The position numbers and the translations under genes were made by a program. Shown in pieces: positions 1-11,159 of a stretch of 64,000 nucleotides of DNA (position 1 is the first letter of the stretch; each line of letters opens with the position of its first letter). The notes under the pieces are model-generated. The model was given only the letters and a program-made list of their open reading frames with translations, made no database searches and had not been told where the DNA came from. The DNA is from Mycteria americana (Eukaryota; Chordata; Aves; Ciconiiformes; Ciconiidae): assembly GCF_035582795.1 (NCBI RefSeq), contig NC_134369.1:58280001-58344000 (forward strand), read 5' to 3'.

Positions 1-821
1 AAATACACCTGCCTTTACATAAATAAAATGTATCAAACATCAAAACAACATGCTATTGAATAGTTTGTTTCAATCTAGTTTTTAAAGTACAGAAAAGGAG
101 GTTTGTTCTGGGAATGGACTTCCCTAAGAAAAATAATTACAGTTTTATTGACATCTCTCCTGAATTGAACAAAACAACCTGAAGTTTATAAATGTTTAAA
201 ACCAAGTATATTTCATTAGCATTTCTCAGTAAGAATCAGTTTTATTTGGTAATGATTTCAACACTTTGCAAGAAAGTATGATTACACTATCCCATAGGTC
301 AGAAAAATACTTTAAGAACATGTACAGTATTCAAAGTAGTTCAAAGTAATTACAGAATACGTGGGCTCTTCTGAAAGCTCGCAGAGGACCTAAATCTTCC
401 AGTTTATTTTTTTTTAGGACTGTATCTTTCTTTCTGAAAATATCTAAAGTGTCTTCAATATACAAGAGGAACTGTTAAGATATTAAAACCCCTTTGCATA
501 AGAGATGGCCTGATTTGCCAATAATACCCATTGACTGTTGAACATCTGAGAAATGGTATTCATTAATTGCAGAAGTGGTCATCAACTTATCTTTGGAAAA
601 ATGTAGAACTCTTCTAATTTGATGGTTAAATATCTTTAGCTTAAACATGTTAAGTGGAAGCTGAGTGGAGAAAATGCTCACTGGCATTATAAAATAGATG
701 CTCAAGAGCTAGCGTCTGACTGTATACTGTGTATGCATGGGTAAAAATATATTGTACAGGAAATGGCACGAAGTGCCTTAGGAAAAAAAAAATACAGATT
801 TGGAAAAAAAAATATCTTTAC
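1..821 (-). other. ATG2B: ATG2B intron 4 (part)
   Basis: AT-rich sequence downstream of exon 4 in the direction of transcription. A 76-codon open frame on the minus strand at 475-705 does not resemble ATG2B and lacks clear splice sites, so I do not call it. Nothing else is seen. Confidence 0.7.
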
Positions 822-924
822 CTTTCGATTCTGATTTCAAGTGCAGTTCCACTTTTAGAGTTTTCTGGCACATGTTCTATTCGCAAAACAGTATCTAAAA
901 AGGTAACTTTCACTCTTCTTAGAA
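822..924 (-). CDS. ATG2B: ATG2B coding exon 4
   Basis: Reads VLRRVKVTFLDTVLRIEHVP then ENSKSGTALEIRIER. Acceptor TTTAAG, donor GTAAAG, ending in phase 2. This is the last ATG2B exon I can recognise; the next must lie left of the window or in sequence too diverged for me to see. Confidence 0.93.
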
Positions 925-3900
925 CTTAAATGAGAAAACAAAAAGATACCATGCAAGCATTTAAGTCAAGTTACTCAACAATGACTTTTATAACCAATTT
1001 AACCGTCTTTCATTTTGTTGAAGTTCTCAATATTTAGTTCAGTGGAAATAATCAACTGAGTTTAATAATGTAAGAAGGCATCAAGTGACAATGTAAACTC
1101 TTATTAAATGTCTAACATGTACATCCATACCAAGCAATGGACCTTTAATGCACGTATATTGGAGCAAGTAACAACTCAGACCAAGTTGTTCTATGGCTCA
1201 GTGTGGATGGTCCTCAAAGTTAAGTACCTGCTTCATTGTGCACCATGTATGAACTCCTAAACACTGCCATACCACCATGCTACTTCGGCGGAACACTTCT
1301 ATTTCTAGATCGGATTTTAAACATTTCCCTTAGCCCAGACATTTCAGCACAAGGTTCTCCACCACACAATGTGGTCATGAGCCCTTAGTTTCTTCCACTT
1401 AAAAAAAACACCAACAACAAAACCCAGAGTTTCTAAAGTACTTCTAACAACATGGTGTGATTATTGAGATACATATGTCATAATGGGTCAACTTTGTGTA
1501 AAAATAGCTGAAAAGTCATTCTCTGTTTCTCCCTCAACAGCATCACCACTAACAATCTAAGTTTGTGTGATGAACTAAGTTGGAACCTCCAAAACTAAGG
1601 CATCTTGCCAATCACTCAAGCACAGATTTAGCTGGATCTGTTCTGGTGTAAACAAACACCAATCTGCCCTGAAGTAGGGTTCATTCTGTCCACTGTGGGA
1701 AGCATATGCATATTTTGGTAAGTAAATGGGGGGTTTTTTCTACCCTTCAAAAACAAGATCAATTGTCTTGCCTTCCTGTTTAAATTTTACAGGTAACAAG
1801 TGAAAATTTATGAGACAAGTTATGGCAAATGAGATGCCATTTTCTAAAACTGAGACACAACATAAACTGATTTAATTTCAGATGTTCAATTAAGTCATAC
1901 CTGTTTCAATAGTTTCTGCAAATTTCTCAAGTCCTTCAAAAGGCTGGGACCCTTCTCCTTGTTCATCTGTCAATTTTTGGCTAAGACACTCTTTTGCAAG
2001 CTGCATACTACTAGTCATAAAACTTGACCAATACATAGGCTCAGACCCAGATGCTGTGGAGTAAGAGAAGTCTTAATAAATCTGACTGAACATTTTGAAA
2101 CAATAAAGACAAAATTAAATAATGCATTTGGCACATCCAGAAAAGAGTTTCAACAGCTTACTAAGAAGTCATACTTAAAAACAAATTGATTTACAATCTC
2201 TCTTTATACACTTTACTACTTTAAAATTACTTTACTCTAGATTGCATTGGTACGAGTCTGGTATTTGAAAATTCAATATAAACAAGATGAAACCAGGATT
2301 TAGTGTAACCAATCTTCAGCGCTGGTTTAAGTGAATAATTTCTCAAGTACTTTTATTATATTGGTATGATTTTGCAGGCATAAATCGGCAAAATAAAATC
2401 AAGGAAACAACTCTTTTATTAAGAATTATTTTAAGGTTTCTTATTCCATTTGAAACATATCCTAGAGGGGGAAAGACTAAACAAGGTTTAAGATGTTATC
2501 TTAGCATATTAGAACACGTTTTAAATGTCTAACACAGACCTGACATAATAAGTAGAACATAATAAAATCCAAGAGCACAGCACATCATAAACTGAACAAG
2601 TTTTTTAGCAGCCACATTAACTTAATTGACAGTGCACTCCTATCAGCTAATGTCAAGCCCACTGTAAGCAAATACTACAAAACTAGATTAGAAAAGTTAA
2701 TCAACTTCAACTATAACACTCTAGTATAGACAAACAAAAGTAAAACTAGCACAAATACAAACACGTTAAACAGGCAAAACATTCCAGTTTAGCATTCAGG
2801 CCTGGAAACGTCCATGCTGCTATAAAATTGTGATAAAACCAGCATCATGTTTTTTTCCTACTGTATTAGAAAGCTCTGTGCATCTAAGAGAATGAAATGG
2901 ATGCAAGTGAATAAATAAAGCTTCCTCCCAATACTACCATTCTTTCAAAGCAATAATCTCACGTCAGAAAGTGAGATAGCTCAAAATTTACTTCCAGTTA
3001 AACAAGTAAAAATGAAATGCAGAGTATATATAAGCAAGTTACTTAAGGTAACTTGCAAAAGATGGTAAATAGGGTTTATGCTTTTTTTTCTCTTCTTTAT
3101 GATGCATTTAAAGAAATATTTTCTTCCATCTTCTCTACACTATAAAAAGGAAAACAAATTAAAATCTTTCAGACATTCAATCAAAATTTTCCACACACTA
3201 AAAACACACTGAATGTCCTACACACGCTATAACAACACATCTTAACAGAATTTATGGAGGTTTGACAGTTAGTGAAATTTTATCACCAGGACAGTCTATA
3301 GATCAGCTAGATTCATATGGATACAGACAAGCGAGAAGAGCTCAGACAATCCTCTCAGCATTATAATCAAAGGTAGTAAGTATTTAGAGTACTTAAAAGT
3401 CATTGTTTCAGACTATGATAGCAATTCAAGTGTATTAGTTGTTCTCCAAATATACAAGAAAATGCATTCTTTACCCTAAAGTTGCTGAAGAAAGCCAGAA
3501 CCTTACTGTAATGCCCCTCATAGTCTTACACTATTGTGTTATCTTACTGCCACCTAATAGCCAGCTACTAATGCTGACTAACAGCACTTGGCATACAACA
3601 CCCAAAAAACCTAGCTAACAAAAACTCCTTTCCACACAGTATTATTCTCATTTCAATATGTCTGAAACAGTTTGGAAGAAGTGATACAACAGTAGGAGCA
3701 TTATGAACATTTTAAGTTATTTAACAGAACAACAACCAATTAAGAAACACTTGACAACCAACTGACAAACACCTGACAGTTTCTTTTTTTGTTACTTTCT
3801 CTATCATTAATGTATGTAATTAAATGGCAGTTTAAATAAGACTAAGAACTAACTAAAGCAAATGTAGCCTTTTGCCTCCGACAAACTGTAAAGAATCTCC

Positions 3901-6900
3901 TTTTTGAAAATTAAAAAAATAAGCCTACCAAGCCTTGGTCTGGGCCTGAAGACCATCTCTAATCCTTTTACTTCTAAAGCACAGTTATCCTGTAGCAACG
4001 ACCCCCACGGAACAGATAAAGAAATTGATTGGATAAATCCATCTGTGACTTCCAGAGGTGCATCTGCAGACTCCAGGATCTCATTAAGACACTAGAAGAA
4101 GAGAATAAAATAATAATAATACAAAAAAATCACATCCCTAATTTTGAGTATAACAAATAAAACATATTGAGGCTACCGGAAAATGAATTCTACTCAGAAA
4201 GACAATAAACTGGACACTTTCAAGTATTTTGATTCTATCATAATTTGTTTCACATTAATTACTTAGCTTTCAGCATAATTCAGATTTCTCTGTGGTAGCT
4301 GTACAACCTGTACTTTTTTGCACTATACCAAAAATTTCTGTTATCTTACTCTTATAAATACTACAGTACTGACACAAAGTTAATCTGTTCTTTCTCTGGC
4401 AATACTTGAAGAAAGCTGAAATCAGGCTGACAGTAAAAACGCAAAAAGTACCTGGTTTCTTGGCAAGAGTGCTTCACTAGCATGTAATGTCAATGTAATG
4501 TTCATTTTACCTTTCCCTATGACACTGGAACAACGGAACCAAATAATCATCTTTTGATGTATAATATACTTGCCATTTCTAAATCATATTTTAATGTGTT
4601 CAATGTTCAGCACTAATTTAAAAATCAAAGCTCAGTGGACAGACCAATATTCTACAGAAACTGTTCTGTTAATCCAGTCCTTTATAGTGATGTTATAAAC
4701 AAAACTACAATCAAGTTGCCCTCAGTATCATACAAAGTGAAATTGATGAGAAAAATGGAACACCAGCTCTGAAGTAACAACTCAGGATTTTTAGGTTTTC
4801 CACAATCCTCAGAAGACACTCACTTGTTGCACTATATAGCTTTCATTACATCCATACAGAGTCCAAAGAGCCTATTTTCTAAGGAAACATATTCTTTGCA
4901 TTTATGTTAAAAAAAAAAAAAAAGAAAAAGAAAAAAAAAAAAAGGAATGCAAATCCCTGATTGTGCCCTGATTCAAAAATTTAGTTAAAACTGAAATTAT
5001 TGAACAAGAACTATCTAGGCTGCTTAAATAAAATTAAAAAGAAAAAAAAAAAAAAAACAAAAACAAACTAACAAACAAAAACAAAAAAACCCCAACAAGA
5101 CTAAATCACATACCAAATTCAGGGAGTGCAACTTTCTAATATATAAAAGACCCTACTAAAGACTGTGGTTGTAATATTAGGACATAATGTTCAACTGGCA
5201 AAAAAAGTGTGGTTTTGACCTTCCTGTGTTGAACAGGGCCACTGATTTCACGGGAGAAAATGCATAAATTTGACATCAAAAGTTTTTTTAAAAAATAAGG
5301 ATTAAAAGTTGCTTTCCATTTTAATTATATTTAAAATGTTGTTCTAATTATATAGAATGATTTAAAAATAAAAATGAACAAAAAGAGTCTTCAGAAAATG
5401 ACATTTTTCATTCTTAAGTCTCCAGGTGCAATTTTCCCATCATGTTAACTTGTTGCTCTGCTTATGCTCTTAATAACTTTGCTTTTAGAATTTTGTTTGC
5501 TTGCATGTTCAGCTTTTCTAGTTTCTGTTCCAAAGTCCACTCAAGCAGCAGAAAAAGACACCAACTTTAAAGAAACAGAACCTGAAACAGTTCTATCAGG
5601 AAATTATTTAAGAATCAAATAATCAACTAAGATTCAGTGACATTAAAACTTCATTTTGAACTAAATATAAGAATTATAGATGTGGTAATAACATAAGAAA
5701 AGGCAAAAGTAATTATTTGGCATGAAAACTATATTTGAAAATATTACAGATTCATTTAAATTACTTGAACCTTTACAAAATAATTTGCTATAGCAGGAAG
5801 TAAGCTAGTTACCATATTTTGAATAAATCTGACCTCAGATGTCTTTTTGCTACCAGTGTACATGGCAATAAAACAAATGCATTTTAGTACATTCCTTATT
5901 ACTTTGAAATAGAAATTTACTATCTAAAAGCAAAAAATTTCAAGTATTCTTATAGCTGAATTACTTCATAAACAAACCAGTTGTTCCTAGAAAGCAGCAA
6001 TTAGAGCATTCCAAGCGAAATGTTAAAACTGAAGCACAGTCTTCACATCAGGACTTGTTCCTATGTTACTGACTGAGTCTCCAGCTGGAAATCACAGTAA
6101 TACTAGTAGGGAAAGTACTATTCAATGTATATTAAAATTCAACCACAAACATCACAGGTAACATTTTGATTTTTCTAAACAGCCCAGGTCCCAAGAGGCA
6201 AAGGGGTTACACTAATAGCCCCAAGTATTCCTACGTACCTCTATAATTTATAAACACATACAGTTTTGGCTAAAATATCTCTAAGATGAACAGAAGTATC
6301 CACAAAAATGTTTAAGTTAATAAGTAAAACTACAGTCATCCTGGTGATTCATAGAGAACAAGCTTACAATGACTAGGGGAGAAAAAAAAGAGCTGTAGTA
6401 CTTCCGTGACATCTGTTTTTGCAATCTGTCATACATGAGAAAGTCACGTGCAGAGAACCTCAAACATGTCATTGTTTACAAGCCAAAAAGAAAAATGCTG
6501 ATCTACAAATGGGGAAGATAACCTAAGCATTATTGTATATACATTTAATCCCTGTGTATACACACTTAACTGTTCATTTAGTACTGGTCCCTAAGTGCTG
6601 CTGTTTCAAAGTATTTAGATTTTAAATAATGTCACTTTGACTAGTGAAGAGTGCCGTGATACCCACTAGAGGGCATAATAACTCAATTAAAGTGAGACAG
6701 CCTTACTGCCTGCCACAGCAAACAAGCTGCAGAGACAGCCAGAAAAGAAGAAAACAAACAAGCAAACAACAAAAAAAACCCACACTAAACCAATTGTAAT
6801 ATTGAGCATTTCTGCAAACATCTGTCTCCTGCCACTTTCGAACATATTTTCACACAAACAACTGGAAAAGCATTATTTGAAAACATCACAAAATATACCC

Positions 6901-8014
6901 AGCATGGCCTAATACCAGAACACAGTATAGTAAAAATGTGTTTTGAAAGCATTTTGTAAAGCAGTAAGCCTGTGTACCTAGTTTATCACCTGTGCTACGC
7001 TGAAAGGCAATGACTGACGCACAGCACTGCTTAAGACTCCTCATGACAGTCACTTGACAGGCAGGTAGAATTCAGTAACGTTGGTAATTAACCCAAGAAA
7101 CTTTATGAAATATTACAAACACGGACACAGACCTTTGGATTACTACAGTAGGCTGGAAGTATGCATACATGTGTGTGTATAGACACACACACACACACAT
7201 ATATATAAACATACACGCCAGGACTGAAAAAAAACTTCAGTTGGTTCAAAGCGCAACAGCCCACCTGCTAAGCAAACTCCAGCTAAAAACAGATTTCCAT
7301 TTGTCAACAAGCACTTTCACCATTGCAAGACTAGGGGGCAATTTTTAGAGATCTACATGGACTAAGCTCAGCATAACACTGTCAATAAGAACCAAGATGC
7401 CTTCAAGATGAAGACAAAGCATAGACAGAACAGGGATTACTTTATGTTTTTATCATATCTAGTAGTAGTCAGTAAACATGCTCCTCAGTAACTAGAGCTG
7501 CAATTTCTAGTACTTTGGGCTACACTAGCTCCTTCTCCCTGAGATATCAGCAGCTATTGCCTTCTTTTCGGTTTTGTTGCCTTTCTTATAATTAAAAAAA
7601 ACAAAACCAAAGTGTGGCTGGAAAAACATATCCATAATAAATGCCGAGATTTTCTTTTTCTTTTTTTTTTTTTTTGAAGTGCTAGCATATCAGAGAAGAG
7701 TTCCCTGGATGAAATGCTAATTATGGCTGTAACTTTTTACATAAGGGAGGCTAGGTACTGAAAATAAAGTCGGTGGCAGCCGGGGGCAGGGAACCAGCTG
7801 GTCCCTCAGACGCAGCAGGAGCCGAGGGGGGTGAAGCGCCAGCATCTCTTACCCACTTATCCAGAGGAACCTGCGTCAAGGAGCCGGTGCCCTGGTAAAG
7901 ATCCAGGCTGAGCTGCTCCAGGCTGAGCTTCTCCTGCAAGAAGTGGCCCAGGTACCTCTGCAGCAGGTACCTGCAGGCCCTCTTCTTGATGGACTCCGAG
8001 AAAGGCCACGGCAT
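822..8014 (-). CDS. ATG2B: ATG2B, N-terminal part (4 coding exons; gene continues beyond the left edge)
   Basis: Autophagy-related protein 2B is a rod-shaped lipid-transfer protein that bridges the endoplasmic reticulum and the growing phagophore and also acts at lipid droplets. Exons at 7853-8014, 3929-4091, 1901-2053 and 822-924, read on the minus strand, join in frame to about 193 residues. The protein starts MPWPFSESIKKRACRYLLQR, which I recognise as the ATG2 N-terminus, part of the chorein-N region that opens the lipid groove. The full protein is about 2,080 residues in human, so roughly a tenth is here. The start is chosen by homology and by its strong context (GCCGCCATGC); the open frame extends further upstream but without an ATG. 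The gene is head to head with GSKIP across a CpG island. All four donors are ordinary GT. No further exon is recognisable between 1 and 821. Confidence 0.95.
925..1900 (-). other. ATG2B: ATG2B intron 3
   Basis: Plain AT-rich intron between coding exons 3 and 4. No repeat or exon is recognised. Confidence 0.85.
1901..2053 (-). CDS. ATG2B: ATG2B coding exon 3
   Basis: Reads SGSEPMYWSSFMTSSMQLAK and on to EKFAETIET. Acceptor CACAG, donor GTATGA, phase 1 at both ends. 153 bases. Confidence 0.94.
2054..3928 (-). other. ATG2B: ATG2B intron 2
   Basis: Plain AT-rich intron between coding exons 2 and 3. No repeat or exon is recognised. Confidence 0.85.
3929..4091 (-). CDS. ATG2B: ATG2B coding exon 2
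   Basis: Begins CLNEILESADAP after an AG acceptor and contains SISLSVPWGSLLQDNC, a conserved ATG2 chorein segment. It ends in phase 1 at GTAGGC. 163 bases. Confidence 0.95.
4909..5100. repeat. A-rich low-complexity tracts
   Basis: Two A-rich stretches (about 4909-4943 and 5039-5100, the second grading into CAAA units) in ATG2B intron 1. They may be tails of decayed retroelements, but no element body is recognisable next to them. Confidence 0.6.
7169..7215. repeat. Compound dinucleotide microsatellite
   Basis: A short GT run, then about nine AC units (7183-7199), then an AT run. It lies in ATG2B intron 1. The GT and AC arms could pair as a hairpin. Confidence 0.85.
7853..8014 (-). CDS. ATG2B: ATG2B coding exon 1
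   Basis: Encodes residues 1-54, from MPWPFSES to VPLDKW. It ends in phase 0 at the donor GTAAGA. The basic and aromatic N-terminal helix is typical of ATG2 proteins. Confidence 0.95.
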
Positions 8015-8235
8015 GGCGGCTGCGCGCCGGGGGCCGCTGGGCCAGGCGGCGGGACGAGGTCGGGGCCGGGGCTGGCCCCTCCAGCGGGCGGAGAGAGAGA
8101 GGTGAGCCGCCGGGCTCAGCCTCACCCCTCAGCGCGGGCTACCGCAGGGGCTTCCCGCTGCCAGGCGGGACTTCCCGCTGCCAGGCGGCGCCCCCGCCGC
8201 CCCTCACACCGCCGGTGGGGCGGCACTGCCCCCCC

Positions 8236-8268
8236 TCAGGGCGAAGAGGCGCTGACAGGTAGCTCCAT
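8236..8268 (-). other. Candidate uORF 2 in the ATG2B leader
   Basis: A second short frame, MELPVSASSP then TGA, starts just after uORF 1 ends. Its context (GGATGG) is moderate to good. Confidence 0.38.
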
Positions 8269-8270
8269 CC

Positions 8271-8294
8271 TCACTCGGACACCGTCGCCGCCAT
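8271..8294 (-). other. Candidate uORF 1 in the ATG2B leader
   Basis: An ATG in good context (AAGATGG), embedded in the YY1-type motif, opens a 7-residue frame MAATVSE ending in TGA. It matters only if ATG2B transcription starts to the right of 8294, which is inferred. Confidence 0.4.
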
Positions 8295-8534
8295 CTTCTC
8301 GGCGGCCCGCGAACGCGGAGGGGGCCTCCGCACCGCGCTACGGCGCAGAACGGTGCGCGGAGCGGGGGAAGGGGCTGGGGTCCGGCGGGCGGGCGGGCGA
8401 GCGGACCACCCCGCGTCAGCTCCCCACCGCCGGCGAGGGCGGCCGGGCCGATCCCGGCTGTTTGTCTCCTTCCTCCCCGCGCACCCCCCCACACCGAACG
8501 CCGTCACCGGCACCGTGACGTCCACGCGGAAGTG

Positions 8535-8578
8535 GCGTCGCCGAGCGGAGGAGGCGGGGGCGGAAGCGGCCGCAGGAG
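8535..8578 (+). other. GSKIP: Candidate GSKIP 5' non-coding exon (3' end at a possible donor)
   Basis: The coding exon of GSKIP begins at an AG acceptor one base before its ATG, so an upstream leader exon must exist. A donor-like GGAG/GTGCGTGAG at 8578/8579, just downstream of the CRE and ETS motifs, is one candidate for its 3' end. Another is CTG/GTAGGT at 8839/8840. The 5' limit is a guess. Confidence 0.3.
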
Positions 8579-8840
8579 GTGCGTGAGGGGGCGGTGTCGC
8601 GCCGGAGGGGCCTCCGCTGCTGGGCGGCGCCGGGGCGAGGCAGCGGGTGCCGGCAGCCGGCGGGTGCCGGGAGCCCTCGCGCAGCGGGTGGCGGTGGGGG
8701 CCGCCTCTCTAGTGAACGGCCCCGGGGGAAGCAGCAGGGCGGGTCGCTCTCCGCCGGCAGGGCGGAGCGGCAGGCGCCGTTGTGTCTGGAGCCGTTCGGG
8801 GTCGGGCGGCGGGGCCTCGGCCGCCCGCCGCCGGCACTGG

Positions 8841-9891
8841 TAGGTGGGCTCCCGGGGCGCGGCGGTGCCGGTGGGGGTGGCGCCCTGCTCCTGCCCGCGC
8901 TGCTCGGGGCAGCGGCGCGGGTGTGATCCGTGGCTGTTTTGCTGTCATGAAATCGGAGCGATGCACTGCGAATGGGAGGCTGTGCAGCTCGGTAGCCACC
9001 TCCCCTGTTGCCTTCGGTTTCTTTGGAATTTGTTTGTAGGTCCAAGGTGGGATTTGTTAGGAAGGGATGAATCTCATGCTGTGAATGTCCTGCGTGTTGC
9101 AGATCGGTTACTGCCGGCCCCCGTTCCCTCCTGGCGGCAGTGCTCAGCTGCCAAAGCACTCGGGGCAGCGTCTTAAGGGGCTTTCCCTGCTGGCCTTAGG
9201 CAGGTTTCCCTATGGGTGTAAGTTAGCTGAGGCCTCATGGTGACACTGGTACCTGAGGGGCAAATGCCGTAGCCGCTGTGCTAAACCCCCCAGAGTCTGT
9301 CCCTTTTCGGTAACAGTTGCTTGCAAAGGCCAGCTATGTATGTCTTTGAAATGTATTGACAGTTGTGCATAGAAGCTTAACAAGATCATTGTTCTTTAGT
9401 GACTGTAAACAAAAAGCTGCTGTTAATATGTCTTTATAGTCTCTCATAACCCATTTAGTTCACAGACTTTTCTTTCTTAAATTCACCAACCATAGGTTTT
9501 TATTTTCTACAGCTATTGATTTCAGTTTTTCCAGGCATGACTTGTCTTCCTACTGCATTCTGGATCAGCAAAGTGCAGAATTAATTACTGCTGAATCATA
9601 ACAGAGTCTTATACAACAGAATGCGAGTTACTTGTGTAAGAAGAAACTTCAGTGGTACTGATTCTGCTTTTATGTGCTAATGTAATCTTACTAAGCAGTT
9701 GTTCTCAACATCTTGGTTTTGAGTTCTCTGGACTGTCATTTAATGAGTTATGGAAGTCGCTGGGTCTCATATTTTCCTTTTTTTGGACAATGTTAAATAT
9801 GTCTGCTTAAGATATATCTCTTGTTTTATAGTTTTAATATATATTGAGTGTAGCGGTGTGACAAATCTAAAATAAGTGTTTCCATATGCAG
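8841..9891 (+). other. GSKIP: GSKIP 5' intron
   Basis: Begins in the CpG island and becomes AT-rich after about 9200. It ends with CATATGCAG at 9883-9891. No coding sequence is recognised. Confidence 0.55.
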
Positions 9892-9892
9892 A

Positions 9893-10150
9893 ATGGAGAC
9901 TGACTGCAACCCTATGGAGTTACCCAATAATACAGGTTTTGAAGAGGATTCTGATTATAGAGACTTCGAAGGAACAGATGTGAAAGATATGAGACTAGAA
10001 GCCGAAGCTGTTGTGAATGATGTTCTGTTTGCTGTCAGCAACATGTTTGTCTCAAAAACCCTTCCCTGTGCAGAGGATGTGGCATATATCAATGTGGAAA
10101 CCAGGGAAAGGAATAGATACTGCCTGGAGCTCACCGAAGCAGGACTCAGG
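9893..10150 (+). CDS. GSKIP: GSKIP coding exon 1
   Basis: 86 codons from METDCNPM to TEAGLR. The acceptor AG is at 9890-9891, leaving a single A before the ATG. Donor GTAAAC, phase 0. Confidence 0.95.
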
Positions 10151-10939
10151 GTAAACTAATTTGTTTATAATTTCTTAAGCCTCTTTGTTTTGAACAATGA
10201 TCATGTTCAAAACGTGCCTAGAGAAATACTTCAGTGACACCAAAACAGCATACATATTCCTCTTGTACTTTTATGAAAGCCTGTTTTACGTGTTTTCTCC
10301 TAGAAAGTGGAACTTTAACTAGTTAATTCCCACAAAGCAAGAAGGGAAGTTGATGAAAAAATGGCATTTATTTGAGACACAAAGTAATGAAGATTGAAGC
10401 GGCAATTTGGTATAGGCATGTCTGGCTTTGGGTTTCTTGGGTACCCAGATAAGTCAGTAATACAGCATGTATACAACTCCTTTTTACACAATTTGCATTT
10501 TTTGTGCAAACATGTAGATGTAAGACTTCTTTTCAAAGGTTGTAATGATAGATTTTATGAATATTCTGAGTTTTGGACAAAAGGTAGTTGCAACTATAAA
10601 TACTGTATTGCCACTAAGCCCCATAGTAGAAAGCACAGATTGTGATTTAAATCCAGTATCTTTTGTTCTCACATTACTGTACTACCCTGACTGGCAAAGT
10701 TAAATGTTGTGATATCTGTTTCCCATTGCAAGGTGATCCTAACCACAGAAATTTAACCAGTGGTTTCTTTGTTGCAGGTGGTAGCTTATGATTTTGATCA
10801 GACTGATGACAGATTGCAAACTCCATACCATGAAACTGTCTACTCCTTATTGGACTCTCTCAGCCCTGCATATCGAGAGGTGTTTGGAAATGCATTACTA
10901 CAAAGACTAGAAGCTTTGAAGAAAGATAGTCAGTCATGA
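9893..10939 (+). CDS. GSKIP: GSKIP, complete coding region in two exons
   Basis: GSK3-beta interaction protein is a small cytosolic A-kinase anchoring protein that binds the RII subunit of PKA and inhibits or positions GSK3-beta, affecting beta-catenin and Drp1 signalling. Exons 9893-10150 and 10778-10939 join in phase 0 to 139 codons, the same length as human GSKIP. The N-terminal part ([13 protein letters not shown]) is acidic. Residues about 30-52, with V41 and L45, form the amphipathic RII-binding helix. The C-terminal GSK3-binding helix reads [16 protein letters not shown], with L126 and L130 at the numbering I recall for human. It lies head to head with ATG2B and about 2.8 kb upstream of AK7 on the same strand. 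Confidence 0.96.
10151..10777 (+). other. GSKIP: GSKIP coding intron
   Basis: 627-base intron with GTAAAC donor and TTGCAG acceptor. Open frames inside it on both strands have no resemblance to known proteins. Confidence 0.9.
10778..10939 (+). CDS. GSKIP: GSKIP coding exon 2
   Basis: 53 codons from [11 protein letters not shown] to LKKDSQS, then TGA at 10937-10939. It carries the GSK3-binding helix. Confidence 0.96.
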   Translation: MVAYDFDQTDDRLQTPYHETVYSLLDSLSPAYREVFGNALLQRLEALKKDSQS

Positions 10940-11147
10940 TTTACCCAGAAGTGAAGAAGGCTTAATGCTAGAAGGAATTCTTAGTATGCGGCACTGAGAT
11001 CTTTCTTAGAAACATAATCACAAACATCTTAAGGTTCATTTCTTGCATTAATATCTAATTCATGCTCATACTGCTCTATAACATTTTGCTACAGTGGATT
11101 TGCGTATATCACTGCTATTAAAAGCCAATTGGATAAAGTGCAAAATT

Positions 11148-11153
11148 AATAAA
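11148..11153 (+). terminator. GSKIP: GSKIP polyadenylation signal (AATAAA)
   Basis: Canonical hexamer about 210 bases after the GSKIP stop, followed at once by a T-rich stretch that fits a downstream element. A second AATAAA at 11578-11583 and an ATTAAA near 12665 could serve longer 3' UTRs. Confidence 0.7.
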
Positions 11154-11159
11154 CTTTTT

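Larger units (their letters stand above)
4092..7852 (-). other. ATG2B: ATG2B intron 1
   Basis: AT-rich first intron with A-rich tracts at about 4909-4943, 5041-5100 and 6739-6785 and a dinucleotide repeat at 7169-7215. No coding sequence is recognised. Confidence 0.85.
7770..9170. promoter_or_regulatory. CpG-island bidirectional promoter of ATG2B and GSKIP
   Basis: A sharply GC- and CpG-rich block inside AT-rich DNA. It holds ATG2B exon 1 on the minus strand and lies upstream of GSKIP on the plus strand. Visible motifs are a YY1-type GCCGCCATCTT at 8287-8297, a CRE-like TGACGTCC at 8516-8523 and an ETS/GABP-type GCGGAAGTG at 8526-8534. No TATA box is seen. Start sites are not determined; the YY1 motif, usually just downstream of a start site, suggests ATG2B begins near 8300. 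Confidence 0.85.

Noticed and set aside
475-705. 76-codon minus-strand frame as a possible ATG2B exon 5
   Set aside because: The residues do not resemble what follows exon 4 in ATG2B, and splice sites do not fit phase 2.
8015-8125. In-frame 37-codon extension upstream of the ATG2B start
   Set aside because: The frame is open but its first codon is GTG, not ATG. The MPWPF start has an excellent context and matches the known ATG2 N-terminus.
8204-9159. Several long open frames on both strands around the ATG2B/GSKIP island
   Set aside because: Composition is Arg, Pro, Gly and Ala rich, as expected of CpG islands read in any frame. No family resemblance.
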